This document shows, in pieces, positions 1 through 9,556 of a DNA stretch of 64,000 nucleotides. The DNA is from Hydractinia symbiolongicarpus (Eukaryota > Cnidaria > Hydrozoa > Anthoathecata > Hydractiniidae), in assembly GCF_029227915.1 (NCBI RefSeq), contig NC_079878.1, forward strand, positions 5,270,001-5,334,000, read 5' to 3'. Both the position numbers and the translations under genes were made by a program. Within the stretch, counting starts at the first letter, position 1, and each line of letters starts with the position of its first letter. The notes under the pieces were generated by a model. The model saw nothing but the letters and a program-made list of their open reading frames with translations. It had not been told where the DNA came from and made no database searches.

Positions 1-98
1 GAATAAGACATGAAAGATGTACTAGTCAGAAGAGTAAAATATCTTTTAGCAAACTATGTGTTAATATGTTTGGCCATTATTATTTAAGGAATAACTTT

Positions 99-345
99 CA
101 TCATCATTCTCAGCTTAACTACTGTTCTCCATGCTAGCATGGATTGGAAGGAGTATACTAATGATCTTCTTCCAATCTGATCTAGACTGTGTTAGTTCTA
201 AACTCAAACTCCCCTCCATCAAGTGCATTTTTATCACCTCTTGGTAAATCTTTCTCAGTCTAAGCATTGTTACCCAATTGTCACCTCCATTCTTTCCAAG
301 TGCCCCAACCAACCCATCTGCTTATTCGGATAACATCTCTAATGC
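99..345 (+). repeat. Dispersed repeat, copy 1
   Basis: This stretch shares an ordered set of blocks with 13050-13210: a CATCATCA start, a 'CCATGC...GG(A/G)TTGGA' block, 'CAATCTGATCTAGACTGT(G/A)TTAG' split by a few changes, and 'CAAGTG(C/T)'. Both copies lie in the same orientation and have diverged. The layout resembles an old SINE or other short interspersed element, but no clear A/B boxes are visible, so the class is left open. Confidence 0.5.
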
Positions 346-412
346 TATGGATACTTAGCCTGCTAAACTGTTTTAATCTTTCAAACTAAATGTCAATTAC
401 ATATAGGTGAAT

Positions 413-460
413 ATTTATCATAGCACATCCGTATTGAAATACGGATGTGCTATGATAAAT
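413..460. repeat. Perfect palindrome, 23-bp arms
   Basis: The left arm (413-435) and right arm (438-460) are exact reverse complements separated by 2 bp. The arms begin ATTTATCATAGCACATCCG. Part of the right arm (GATAAATAGTGA) is echoed again just downstream. Perfect arms in AT-rich, otherwise decaying DNA suggest a recent foldback or hairpin event. Confidence 0.85.
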
Positions 461-757
461 AGTGAGTGATAAATAGTGATGAACAAAGTAGTTCTTCTTC
501 AATATAAATGTCAATTGCTGTCAGTTTCCTTTGTTTTTCTGTTTTGTTTTGATTTTAATGATTTGATTTATTTTTGCAAATTTAGCCATTAATATATTTA
601 TAAACTGTTTCTTTTAAAATAAAAAAATAACAAACAAACATTTCTTAAAAAGGATGCATCCAATTCTTTCTGCCCCTTCTGTTTCATTCAAACGTCTTGA
701 AACTCTGCGACATCCAATGAAAATCTCCCATACGTTAACAACGCCCTTTGTCCAATT

Positions 758-795
758 CTTGTTCATGACATGATAATAATTATATTATTCAATGA
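758..795 (+). repeat. 38-bp direct repeat, left copy
   Basis: This 38-bp segment (starting CTTGTTCATGACATGATAAT) is identical to 2201-2238. The two copies bracket the LINE and Penelope-like remnants. It may be a long target-site duplication or the terminal part of a Penelope-like element repeated at both ends. Confidence 0.85.
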
Positions 796-870
796 AAAGT
801 ATTATGTTGTATGGTAGTAAGACTTGGGTTTTAAATCAGGAAGATCTTGACTACGTTTATAAAGAATAGA
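796..870 (+). mobile_element. Fragment of a non-LTR (LINE) reverse transcriptase C-terminal region
   Basis: In the + frame the sequence reads like the conserved 'MLYGSETW' block found downstream of the catalytic core in many LINE reverse transcriptases (here MLYGSKTWVLNQ). The fragment is only about 70 bp and runs into a stop. It sits directly after the left 38-bp repeat and before the Penelope-like sequence, so either two elements were joined or one inserted into the other. Confidence 0.45.
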
Positions 871-894
871 TATCAGAATAGTAAGGTAATGTAA

Positions 895-2200
895 ACTGAA
901 GGTGTGGCTATGGGTGGCCCAACATCCTCTGTGGTAGCTGGAATATATATGCAGGCACACAAGACTACAGCTTTAACAACTGCAGATCACGCTCCAAGAG
1001 TTTGGAAATGATTTGTTGATGATGTTAATAAAATAAAATAATAATAAAAAGATCACATCTGGACGCATTTCATGAACATATCAATAATTTGCACCGAAAG
1101 ATTCAATTTACAATTGAACACAAGAAGAACAGTGCGCTTCCTTTCTTAGACACTTTAGTGTCTCGCAGTGGTGGTGCAAACCAACTCATACTGATCAATA
1201 TCTCAACTACACATCTAATCACCAAATGTCCTGCAAAGAAAGTGTAGTGTCCTCATTACTGGACAGAGCAGTCAATGTAGTCAGTGGAGAAAATGACCGA
1301 AAGAAAGAGTTATCTCATATAAACAACGCCTTACTTACAAATGGGTACTCGAGACAGACCATTAAAAAGGTTGAGAGCAAAATCAGGAACAGGACTGATA
1401 ATAGCAGTGATGGAGAAGATGTGAAAAATGAACCAGTAGCCACAGTGTGTATGCCATATATAACAGAGACAAGTAACATACTTTGTCGGGTATTGAAAGA
1501 TCATAAAATAAAGCCAGTGTTTCAATCTAAAAACACGCTACATAGTAATACTGTCGCATCAGAAAGACAAAATATGTCTAGAGAGTCAATGTAAAATTGT
1601 CTACGAAATCCCGTGTAAGGATTGTGATGCTGTTTATGTCAGGGAAACAAAACGAATGTTCAAACAACGTGTGCAAGAGCACAAAAGAGCTGTATGCAAC
1701 GCAGATACAGACAAAAATGAGATTGCGGCTCATAGCTGGAAGAATGATCATGTTATAGACTGGAACAATAAAAAGATCATAGACCGAGAGTCTGGTTGGA
1801 TAGCAAGAAAAGTAAAAGAAACCATAAATAGCACAGACAGAAATACTCATATCAATAGTATTTCCTATCAACTTCCAGAAATATGGTTACCCGCACTTCA
1901 GAAAGCAAACATTCAGGAAAAAGTGCAAAAAATGGTTCGGGACAAACGTAACAAAAAGCGAACTTTTAGAAAAAGAAACGTAACAAAAGCAAACTTTTAG
2001 AAAAAGAAAAGATTTTAATCAATCTATTGCTTCCATCTGGGTTTGTGAAAAAGTTAATTACTTTAATTGCTGTGATTTGATTGGTTAATTTCGATCCTCT
2101 AATTATCTCTTCAAATAATAAATAAAAAGCCAAATATGATTACGATCATTGGCCGTCGATGACAGCTGTAGCTGTCGAAACGTAGCCTAGAATAAACTTG
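895..2200 (+). mobile_element. Decayed Penelope-like retroelement (RT thumb region plus GIY-YIG endonuclease)
   Basis: The + strand carries, in order, a 'GVAMGGPTSSVVAGIYM' block matching the Penelope RT motif GxAMGSPLSPxxAxxxM, a degraded catalytic box with FVDDV (about 1014-1030), a HIN..H..IQFTIEH..N..LPFLDTLV block, and a THTDQYLNY-like block. A C-terminal region at about 1600-1900 begins VYEIPCKDCDAVYVRETKR, the GIY-YIG endonuclease signature of Penelope-like elements. Stops and frame changes interrupt it (for example TGA just before the FVDD box), so it is dead. The 5' half of the RT is missing. An AATAAA at 2191-2196 lies just before the right 38-bp repeat. Open fragments of 122 and 114 codons are parts of this element, not genes. 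Confidence 0.85.
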
Positions 2201-2238
2201 CTTGTTCATGACATGATAATAATTATATTATTCAATGA
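2201..2238 (+). repeat. 38-bp direct repeat, right copy
   Basis: Identical to 758-795; see that entry. It follows immediately after the 3' end of the Penelope-like remnant. Confidence 0.85.
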
Positions 2239-3114
2239 CGATGACTGAAAAGATAAGTGGTAATATTTTTAAAATAATACTTTTCATACTCTTATACAGG
2301 CCTCATACGACTTAATTTTACCCCAATCAAAAAGACACTTCTAGTCAACAAAAGAAGTAACTGTCAAACTTTTTTAAAGCAGAAAGTTAACTACCCGGCA
2401 CATCACCTAAGTAAAAGAAATTCGTAACTCAAATGAGCCACTGTTGTACATCAGTATAGCTGGAAATATTTCATTGTCTATAATTTCACTTTTTGCAAAC
2501 TGAACGTCAGCAGTAAACCTTCCTGCAAAATGACATTATTTCTTGTACCCAATGTTTACAAGACTGACAAAAAATTGAGTTATACTATCGACCCCTATTC
2601 TGCCAACTACACAAGGCAACTTTTTAACTACTAGATTACACTTGGCTTCAATACTGTTCATCATGAGTATAAACGATGCTGCATTCACTTTCAACCATTT
2701 TTCTTCTTGATTTTTCTTCCATTCACTCTATATACTACAAGGACCAAATCATCTGCACACAATGATTCCTCTTCTTTTGGGCAAAACGCAATTAGGAAAC
2801 AAAAAAAAATGTGCTTTTTTATCATACTTGCAGTTGAACACCACTGACAATAAGTTTTGTTACACTAAATATAGGTACTAAAGCCTAGTAAAAACTGCAG
2901 GGCAGCATAATTTAGTTCTGGAGTGCAAAAATGGTTTAAAAGTGTTTTTTTTATACATTTTCAACCTAATACTAATACAATTCTTTAGTTAAAAACATAA
3001 TTGGTATGTAGCATTCTAGCATTTAAATTTTCTTTTCTACATGTATAGAAGTAATTAGAAAATTGAAGGGTTATAATTTTATATTTTTTTATGATTATAA
3101 ATGGGGGACTTCTG

Positions 3115-3205
3115 ATGTCATCGCAATTCAAATAATAGATCTTTTCATTTTTTTCTTCGCGTAACTGCAATTTCCACAGGCCTTGTTGACTAGCATATCG
3201 TAATA
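3115..3205 (-). repeat. Dispersed 'GTGGAAAAATCCAC' repeat family, copy 1
   Basis: On the minus strand the block AGTCAACAAGGCCTGTGGAA, followed by a GATGACATCAG block, matches the start of the copy at 4031 (ACTAGTTGATAAGGCCCGTG). This is one of six diverged copies recognised in the window (about 3.1, 4.0, 10.3, 30.8, 50.4 and 62.5 kb). Confidence 0.5.
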
Positions 3206-4030
3206 ACAATAGTAATTTACCTTTTCCTAGAAGAGTTCCAGGAAAAAATTATTGTTTTTGAATTTTTCACTTGTGTTATTTTATTTTTAGTTTCGCACTG
3301 TACTTCAATAAGGGAACAAGATGTTTAATATAGACAGTATTTACCTTTTTTTAGAAGCAACTGCTGCAGCCTTTCGTCTCTAAATTATTAAAAACACATG
3401 TAACAAATAAAGTACCACAACTGTAGGCTTTCCCTAGGTGCTTTAAATAATGAGACTATCATATTAAAATAGTTTAACATATTCAGCCCTTGAAACTAAC
3501 CGAAATATGTAAGCCAAAATTTTACAATGGCAGAGTCGGTTGCAATAATTTACTGAGTCAAATATGGAAAGCATTACCAGTTTTGCACAAATTTGCCGTT
3601 GTAATATGAAACTGCATCAGCAATTGCCAATTGCACACACTAATTTTAAGGGCTGCATATTAAAAATTCATAAAAGAAGCAAAGCAGAGAATCAATGGAG
3701 AAAGAAACAACCTTACTTTCACATTGTAAAAATGAAAAATATTTAATAGTTTACCTTTGCTTCAAAAGACAGCCCATTAATACGAGGAGATAACGTTGCC
3801 ATAAATGTGTACTAATTCATACTAGAAATATTACATCAGTATTCATTAGATTTTATGTGGACATGTTTACAGATGAAAATAATAAATGTTTAGATGAGGC
3901 ATTTGGTGCTGGTAGGTTATCAGCAAATAACTTTGAGTCAACTTTCACATGGGTAAAATTTGAAATTAAATTGTTTCTTATCCAAATAATAGTAAAGTCA
4001 CAAGAGGTGACTTTTCTTTACTAGTTTATT

Positions 4031-4345
4031 GAAAAACTAGTTGATAAGGCCCGTGGAAAAATCCACTTGAGCAGAGGAAAATCAACAAAAAGCTGATTTA
4101 AATTTTGATGACTTCAGCAACCCATCCATAAAAAAAATTAGAACCTTGTTTTCACTTTGCCTCTATTGTGTAGAGCTTAAACTGCTGATCAAGAAAATGT
4201 GTTGACCGTATGGTTTTAATGAGTGGTTAAAGACATATGGTTTAAAAATTTTGCTGACGTCAGCATTGGCCCGTTAAAACCCAAAATTTATCATATAGAT
4301 CTTCAAACGCTGATCAAGTTATTTGGCCTCAAAGTTTTAAGTGCA
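4031..4345 (+). repeat. Dispersed 'GTGGAAAAATCCAC' repeat family, copy 2
   Basis: It starts ACTAGTTGATAAGGCCCGTG and contains the small palindrome GTGGAAAAATCCAC, then TTTGATGACTTCAGCAAC, and a later CTGACGTCAGC. It shares these blocks with copies at 10258 and 62470 on the plus strand and at about 3200 and 50400 on the minus strand. It has no coding capacity and is probably a non-autonomous DNA transposon or old SINE. Confidence 0.55.
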
Positions 4346-4759
4346 CTGTAATGGCTTCATTAATTTAAAATACTTTAATGTTAATATTATTTTAATGTAA
4401 AGTTTGGCAAATTACAGAACAATTTTATGGGCAGGGGCAGACTTTATCAAAGAAAATAGTGAAGAATATAATCCACTCTGCAAAAGTCACAGACAGACAG
4501 AAGCTCCTTATTATTAAAAGAGATACATTTTGTAAAGCCTTGTGAATGTAAAACCTTGTATTTCTATGTAAACCTTTTAAAAAGTCTTTGTTAAAAGGCT
4601 CTTAGATAAATAAATTGCAGATTATGTATATATACTATTCGCAAGTCACATATATCATTGCTACCATTTTTATGACAAAAGTTCAGTTTGAAGGTTTTGT
4701 AAAAGGTTTTTCAGACCTAAAACTTTATGGCAACAATTGATTTAGGAGTAACAAAATTA

Positions 4760-5770
4760 CTGTATTTTCCCGTATATAACTCGCGTGTTATAAGTTGATT
4801 TTTACGACTTCCACTCTTGGTGCGGGTTATAATGTGGTGTGGGTTATGTGATAAGTTTTATATGTTCTGTTACTTATTGTGAAATATAAAGTTTATACAT
4901 TCAATGAAGAAAATAGTAAAATGCGTATATTAATATAACTGCATGCCCGATCCTATACCTACGTAATCTTAATTCAACTATGTGATTTAATTTTTTTTAC
5001 ACAGTGAAATTGCTTTGATTTTCTATTGCTTGCCAGTGCTAATATTACCAGCTCTATCTGAAACACAATCACAATGAGCACATTGAAATGATTTGCTTTT
5101 GGTAATAGAGCAGTATACCAGGCATCATTTTTAGGTTTAATTGACATGTATTTCACAACGTAGTGCCCAGGATTAGTTATTAATTTCTGTTAAAATTTGA
5201 TAAAGATGATAATTTTCTTTTTTTATCTTTGCTACCTTCAAGCAACAGGTGGCCACTGAAAATATCTAAAATAAATATAAAATACAATTAATAAGACACA
5301 CGCAACTATCTCCTCCCCATTGCCACCATTAATTTTATCATGCACATTGTGATTGCTGAGATATAAATGGATAACAAAATTATATAAACATTAGAAAGGA
5401 ATGTTCCATACATCGCTGTTACAGACAATCTGTGATAATTATTATGTTGTTTATTTTTATGCCAAAAAGACTTAAATATACATAAAAAAACAGAGATTTT
5501 ACTTTAGGTTTATAACGTAATGTTGTGGGTTTTTTTATATGTTTGTTTGTTTCATCGCAAGAAGCAAGTTATTAACACAGAACACACACACAAATTTTTT
5601 TCTGAACACGATGCGGGTTATACAAAGGTGCGGGTAAGTAAAACACATTGATTGAAATTAATGCGGGTCATACAAAGGTACGGGCTATCTGATAGCATCT
5701 AGTTTATAACTCCCTAAAAAAGCTGAGCTGCGGGTTATATGATGTGCAGGTTATATACAGGAAAATACGG
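4760..5770. mobile_element. Non-autonomous DNA transposon, ~1.0 kb, TA target duplication
   Basis: The left end starts CTGTATTTTCCCGTATATAA. The right end, reverse-complemented, starts CCGTATTTTCCTGTATATAA: 18 of 20 positions match. TA flanks both ends (4758-4759 and 5771-5772). Sub-terminal GCGGGTTAT-type motifs recur inside both ends. The interior has no open frame longer than about 60 codons, so it depends on a transposase elsewhere. A TA target and a short terminal inverted repeat suit the Tc1/mariner/pogo group, but the exact family is not proven. Confidence 0.75.
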
Positions 5771-5772
5771 TA

Positions 5773-6429
5773 AGCCTTTTTTAAAACTACCTAAAATGAT
5801 AAACAATTTCTAAAAATGATGGGCATATCCAAGCACAAAACTATTATGGTGAATCCAATCTTGTCCATTCTAATTTGGAGGTTACACAGTCAGATGACAG
5901 GTGACCTGACAGGTGAAATATTAAAATTGACAAAGATATTTTCAGAGTTACTTTCCACCAGGTAGTAACATAACATCTGATAAAGCTATTATATATTTCT
6001 AGAGAAACATTTTTGATACAAAGATTACCTATACCAACCCTAGTTAGCATCACCGATTGCAATAAAAACCATATACACAAATAGATAGGAAAATACTACC
6101 TAGGTGGCTAATTGTTGGAAATAACTTTATCAGCTACAGCAGGCAGGACTGGCGTAAAAGGATGTTTTACTGTTTTTAGAATTTCACTACTTTTCTTTAT
6201 TTTTTTGGTCAATAACAAAAAGGGAGTCAATCAAGAACCATCAATCAGCCATATTATATGCAATTTCGGAATAAGGATACCATCTTTAATTTTCAATAGT
6301 GGCTGAAACCTCTATTCTCCCAGTCGGAAACTTTTTACAATCAAACTCTCACAGCAGACGCTTGGTTAAAAAAGAACTATGTACAAGTATCTGAATTAAA
6401 GTAAAGCTAATTTAGTTATAAAAGTGTGA
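5773..6429. other. Gene-free stretch
   Basis: AT-rich sequence between the inverted-repeat transposon and the SINE. I see no exon, RNA gene or repeat structure that I can support. Confidence 0.5.
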
Positions 6430-6644
6430 TGTTTACCTCCGCCGATTGTCTACTAGACAACTCCCGGCAACATCCAACGGCCCACACAGTGTGCCATCTT
6501 CCCAATTTCCCTCACATGGCTTGGGTTAACCCGGGGCTATGGTAACATTCACTCGCCCATGTTGAATCGCCGTCAAGAGGAATCGAACCCCGGTCTCCCG
6601 CACAGAGTACGAGAGCTATAACCACTAATCTACGGCGCCACACG
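6430..6644 (-). mobile_element. tRNA-derived SINE, copy 1 (minus strand)
   Basis: Read on the minus strand it begins with a tRNA-like head (GCGCCGTAGATTAGTGGTTA), has an A-box-like TAGATTAGTGG, and has a B box GGTTCGATTCC about 45 bp later. The body has blocks 'GATGGCACACTGTGTGGG' and 'GTTGCCGGGAGTTGTCT'. The body matches a second copy at 56322-56590 in the opposite orientation. It cannot be a functional tRNA gene: the head does not fold as a full cloverleaf and the unit continues into a long non-tRNA body. Confidence 0.8.
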
Positions 6645-9522
6645 AACAAAAACATAATTTGGAACATTTGGAACAAGTATTTCAAATTGAGCTAATTCCT
6701 TTGAAAACAGGACCAGTTTCTTATTGAGGTAATATATAGCCAGCTAAAGCTACATCATATCATAAATTTGTGATTCACAAAATGAAATTAACACAATCAC
6801 ATTGAGTGCCTGTTACAGGAAACGATTAAAGGCAAAGCACAAAAATTACTGTGGTAAGCACTTAACAAGGTGGCTAGATTTACGTAAGATTTAAAGAGCT
6901 AATAATAAGTACTAATACTTTTCACATGTTTAATGTCAAAGAAAAAAGTTTAATTTGGCATTGTATCGTCATTGAAACAAAAACATTGAGGCCATTTTTA
7001 CCTTTTACCGCCAATCCACCAACCAAAAGTACAGCTATTCGGCAAAATACAAATATGGCCAAGTGTCCCGCAAGGAATCCTAAATCAGAAGCTGGATTTA
7101 TATTTTGAAAAGTATGACCAATGAAATCGGTGAAATTTAAAGGTCCTGGGCAGGGTTTTTTTTCTTTCAAAAATAAAGAATCATTTTTCATTCCGAGAAA
7201 AAACAAGTTGTTTGCTTTCCAGTAAAAATATTTTCTTCTTTTAACTTTCAACGATTGCCAAAATGTTATAATTAAATAGTAGGTATATAGCTAGCTACAA
7301 AGAAGATTCACCTTAAAAAATCCTGATAATTATTAAGAGTTATTTTTTAAATTGCAGTCGATAAATCGAAATACGCCCTTTTCATGCAGTTTCACTTTCG
7401 ATTTTCCAGCTTCACTTGTGAGATTGTCTAATGTTTAGTAAGTTTATTATTATTATTATTTTTATTATTATAATATTTTTTAATATTATGCTGAGGATAG
7501 TTCTTACCAGCTAGCAGCTATACAAGATACTATTTTCAGGAAAAAAGAGTGCTTCAGAAATTAGAAATATGCTTTTTAGAAGTAAGCGAAGCTATATTTA
7601 ATTTTCTCACAAGTGGTGCAAGATGTACTTTGACCTGTCTGTTCTTTGGAACAAAGCATATATATGAAAGATACTAAGAAGGAGAGTCTCTTTTGAAAGA
7701 TTTATTGCCTATTCTGTTTTTGTTTACATTTGGGGGGCACCCGTAATAAATCTTAAACCCCTAGACCTTGTAAAAATAAGCAGAAATATCTCAAAGTAAA
7801 TTGTAAAGCCAGTCTATTTTATTGCTTTCTGTATGCTTCACTTCCATGAAGGGGATTTTAAAGTCTAACTTGCTCCACTTGCAGTAAATGTAAATATGGC
7901 TGCGCTAATTGTGAAAAGATATGTATCTTTTCCCACAGAATAAATTGTTTCAGCATTTCACGTCGTTTTGAAATTGTTTTAGGGTGTCTAATAATAGTAA
8001 AAAAATTATCCAAGAATATATTAAATGGGGTGTCTAATAATAGTAAAAAAATTATCCAAGAATATATTAAATGGGGTGTCTAATAATAGTAAAAAAATTA
8101 TCCAAGAATATATTAAATGGACATTCACACGTAAAAAGCACATGCCAGCCATCGAAATTAGCGTCGGCAATTGCCATCGGTCATCACAAGCAAATAGGCA
8201 AAAATATGCTTCGTTTTCAAATTACAAAAAATCTTTATCCATGTGGCTTAAATAAAATTCATTCGAAATGTTCAGCTACATTTTAACAAATTTTATGCAA
8301 ACAAATGTTTTTTACCGCACATGGGTTTCGTTTTTAAAATTGTTTGAATAACACTTGGGGCATAAAGAAAATCCATTAAATTCGGACCTGCTATGGTTTC
8401 CAATTGCTTTGTCAAATGAAGAAATTATCTACAATTAAATCCACGATAAAATGTCTGTTCCACCTGTAAGTGCAGTTTTGCAGACTTAATTCATCTGTGC
8501 TCCGTCGGCGTTCACCTCCGCATTAGTTAAGAACCGCATGGCTAGATTTCTTGTGTAAGACCTGGTTACCAACAACGAAGGGGCCAGGCCAAAGAGATTT
8601 ATGTCTACGTAGTTTTTTTAACTAAGTCAGGAGTCGGTGAATTAGCTAGGTAGTCAGGTTGGCTATGAATAGGTTTGCTCGTGGGTTAAAAGGACCAAGA
8701 CTATTCAATAAATCTGAGACAAAAAGTTTTCGACCAAGACGGAAATCTATCTGACGTTTTGTCTGACGAAATGTGGCGGAAATTTTGTCTGACGAGTCTC
8801 TGAAAATTATTTCAAGGGATGCACGCTACAAAATGAATTTTATAGGTTGATTTTAAAAACTTGACTTAAAAATGTATCTTACATTTTATTTTGTATTTGG
8901 TAAATCTAGATAAATTACTTCATCTAGGGCTTTAAAAATTACTCGAGTGCTTGCAAGTGTACACCTGGTTTGTACCTTTATCCAACGTGCACAAAAATAC
9001 TGCACATAAAAATCTATGCTGTTAATTTCAAAGGTATTTATTCCTGACCTTGTGCCTTCCCCTGCATATTTAGCATTTTCAAAAGAGTCTTCAAAAGAGT
9101 AATTCAGCAACATTGCAATAACGTTGAGCGTTGAGGTGAGGAGCAGGTGTTGTCTCTGCATTGTGTTATGAAGCAGTCCATAACGTAGAAACATGTCTTT
9201 TTAAAGTACGATAAATCACAGGTGTGGTTCATATCCTCTTGCTCTTTATTTCTTCAATTTTGAAGTAGGAATTAATTGAAGTGATAATGAGGTTTGAAAA
9301 TAGTGCACACACATGTGCTTGACGTTTTGAGGTCACAGGAATACAAAGTACACATTCAGGCACATAAATAAAGGTATAAGTTTTATCTGAATAGTTCTGC
9401 ACTGTACTATTTAACCAATTGTGAAGTTGGGTGGATGCCAGATTTAGATGGGAAATGGATGTACTTATAGTGGAATAAAATAATAATGCTATTGAAAATA
9501 TTTATTAAATTTTGTGCTTTAG
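6645..9522. other. Gene-free stretch upstream of the PH-domain gene
   Basis: Holds the 3 x 46-bp tandem repeat at 7982-8119 and an ATT-rich microsatellite near 7446-7475. The promoter of the downstream gene should lie in the right part, but no specific element is clear. Minus-strand open frames of 109 codons (6922-7251, containing a hydrophobic stretch) and 102 codons (8886-9194) have no recognisable domain and are near the length expected by chance in this base composition. Confidence 0.5.
7982..8119. repeat. Tandem repeat, 3 identical 46-bp units
   Basis: Units 7982-8027, 8028-8073 and 8074-8119 are identical over their full 46 bp; each starts GGGTGTCTAATAATAGTAAA. Complete identity points to very recent expansion or slippage (or an assembly artefact). 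Open frames across it are a by-product of the repeat. Confidence 0.95.
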
Positions 9523-9556
9523 AGAACTGAAATAAGGTTAGAAGCATGACAGAACA
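9523..9556 (+). other. Short leader after a splice acceptor, PH-domain gene
   Basis: A TTTTGTGCTTTAG acceptor ends at 9522, 34 nt before the ATG at 9557. The upstream part of the transcript is therefore either a 5'-UTR intron or a trans-spliced leader. Confidence 0.4.

Larger units (their letters stand above)
2239..4757. other. Gene-free stretch with two copies of a dispersed repeat
   Basis: I see no convincing exon on either strand. Two copies of a short dispersed repeat lie here (3115-3205 on the minus strand and 4031-4345 on the plus strand). The rest is AT-rich sequence with homopolymer runs. Open frames of 60-75 codons here are within chance expectation. Confidence 0.6.

Noticed and set aside
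6580-6644. Functional tRNA gene on the minus strand
   Set aside because: It has A- and B-box-like sequences but no full cloverleaf, and it continues into a SINE body shared with another locus.
6922-7251. Minus-strand 109-codon open frame with a hydrophobic segment
   Set aside because: No known family recognised and no convincing splice partners; open frames near 100 codons are expected a few times by chance in 64 kb at this base composition.
8886-9194. Minus-strand 102-codon open frame with its own ATG
   Set aside because: Length is within chance expectation and no domain is visible.
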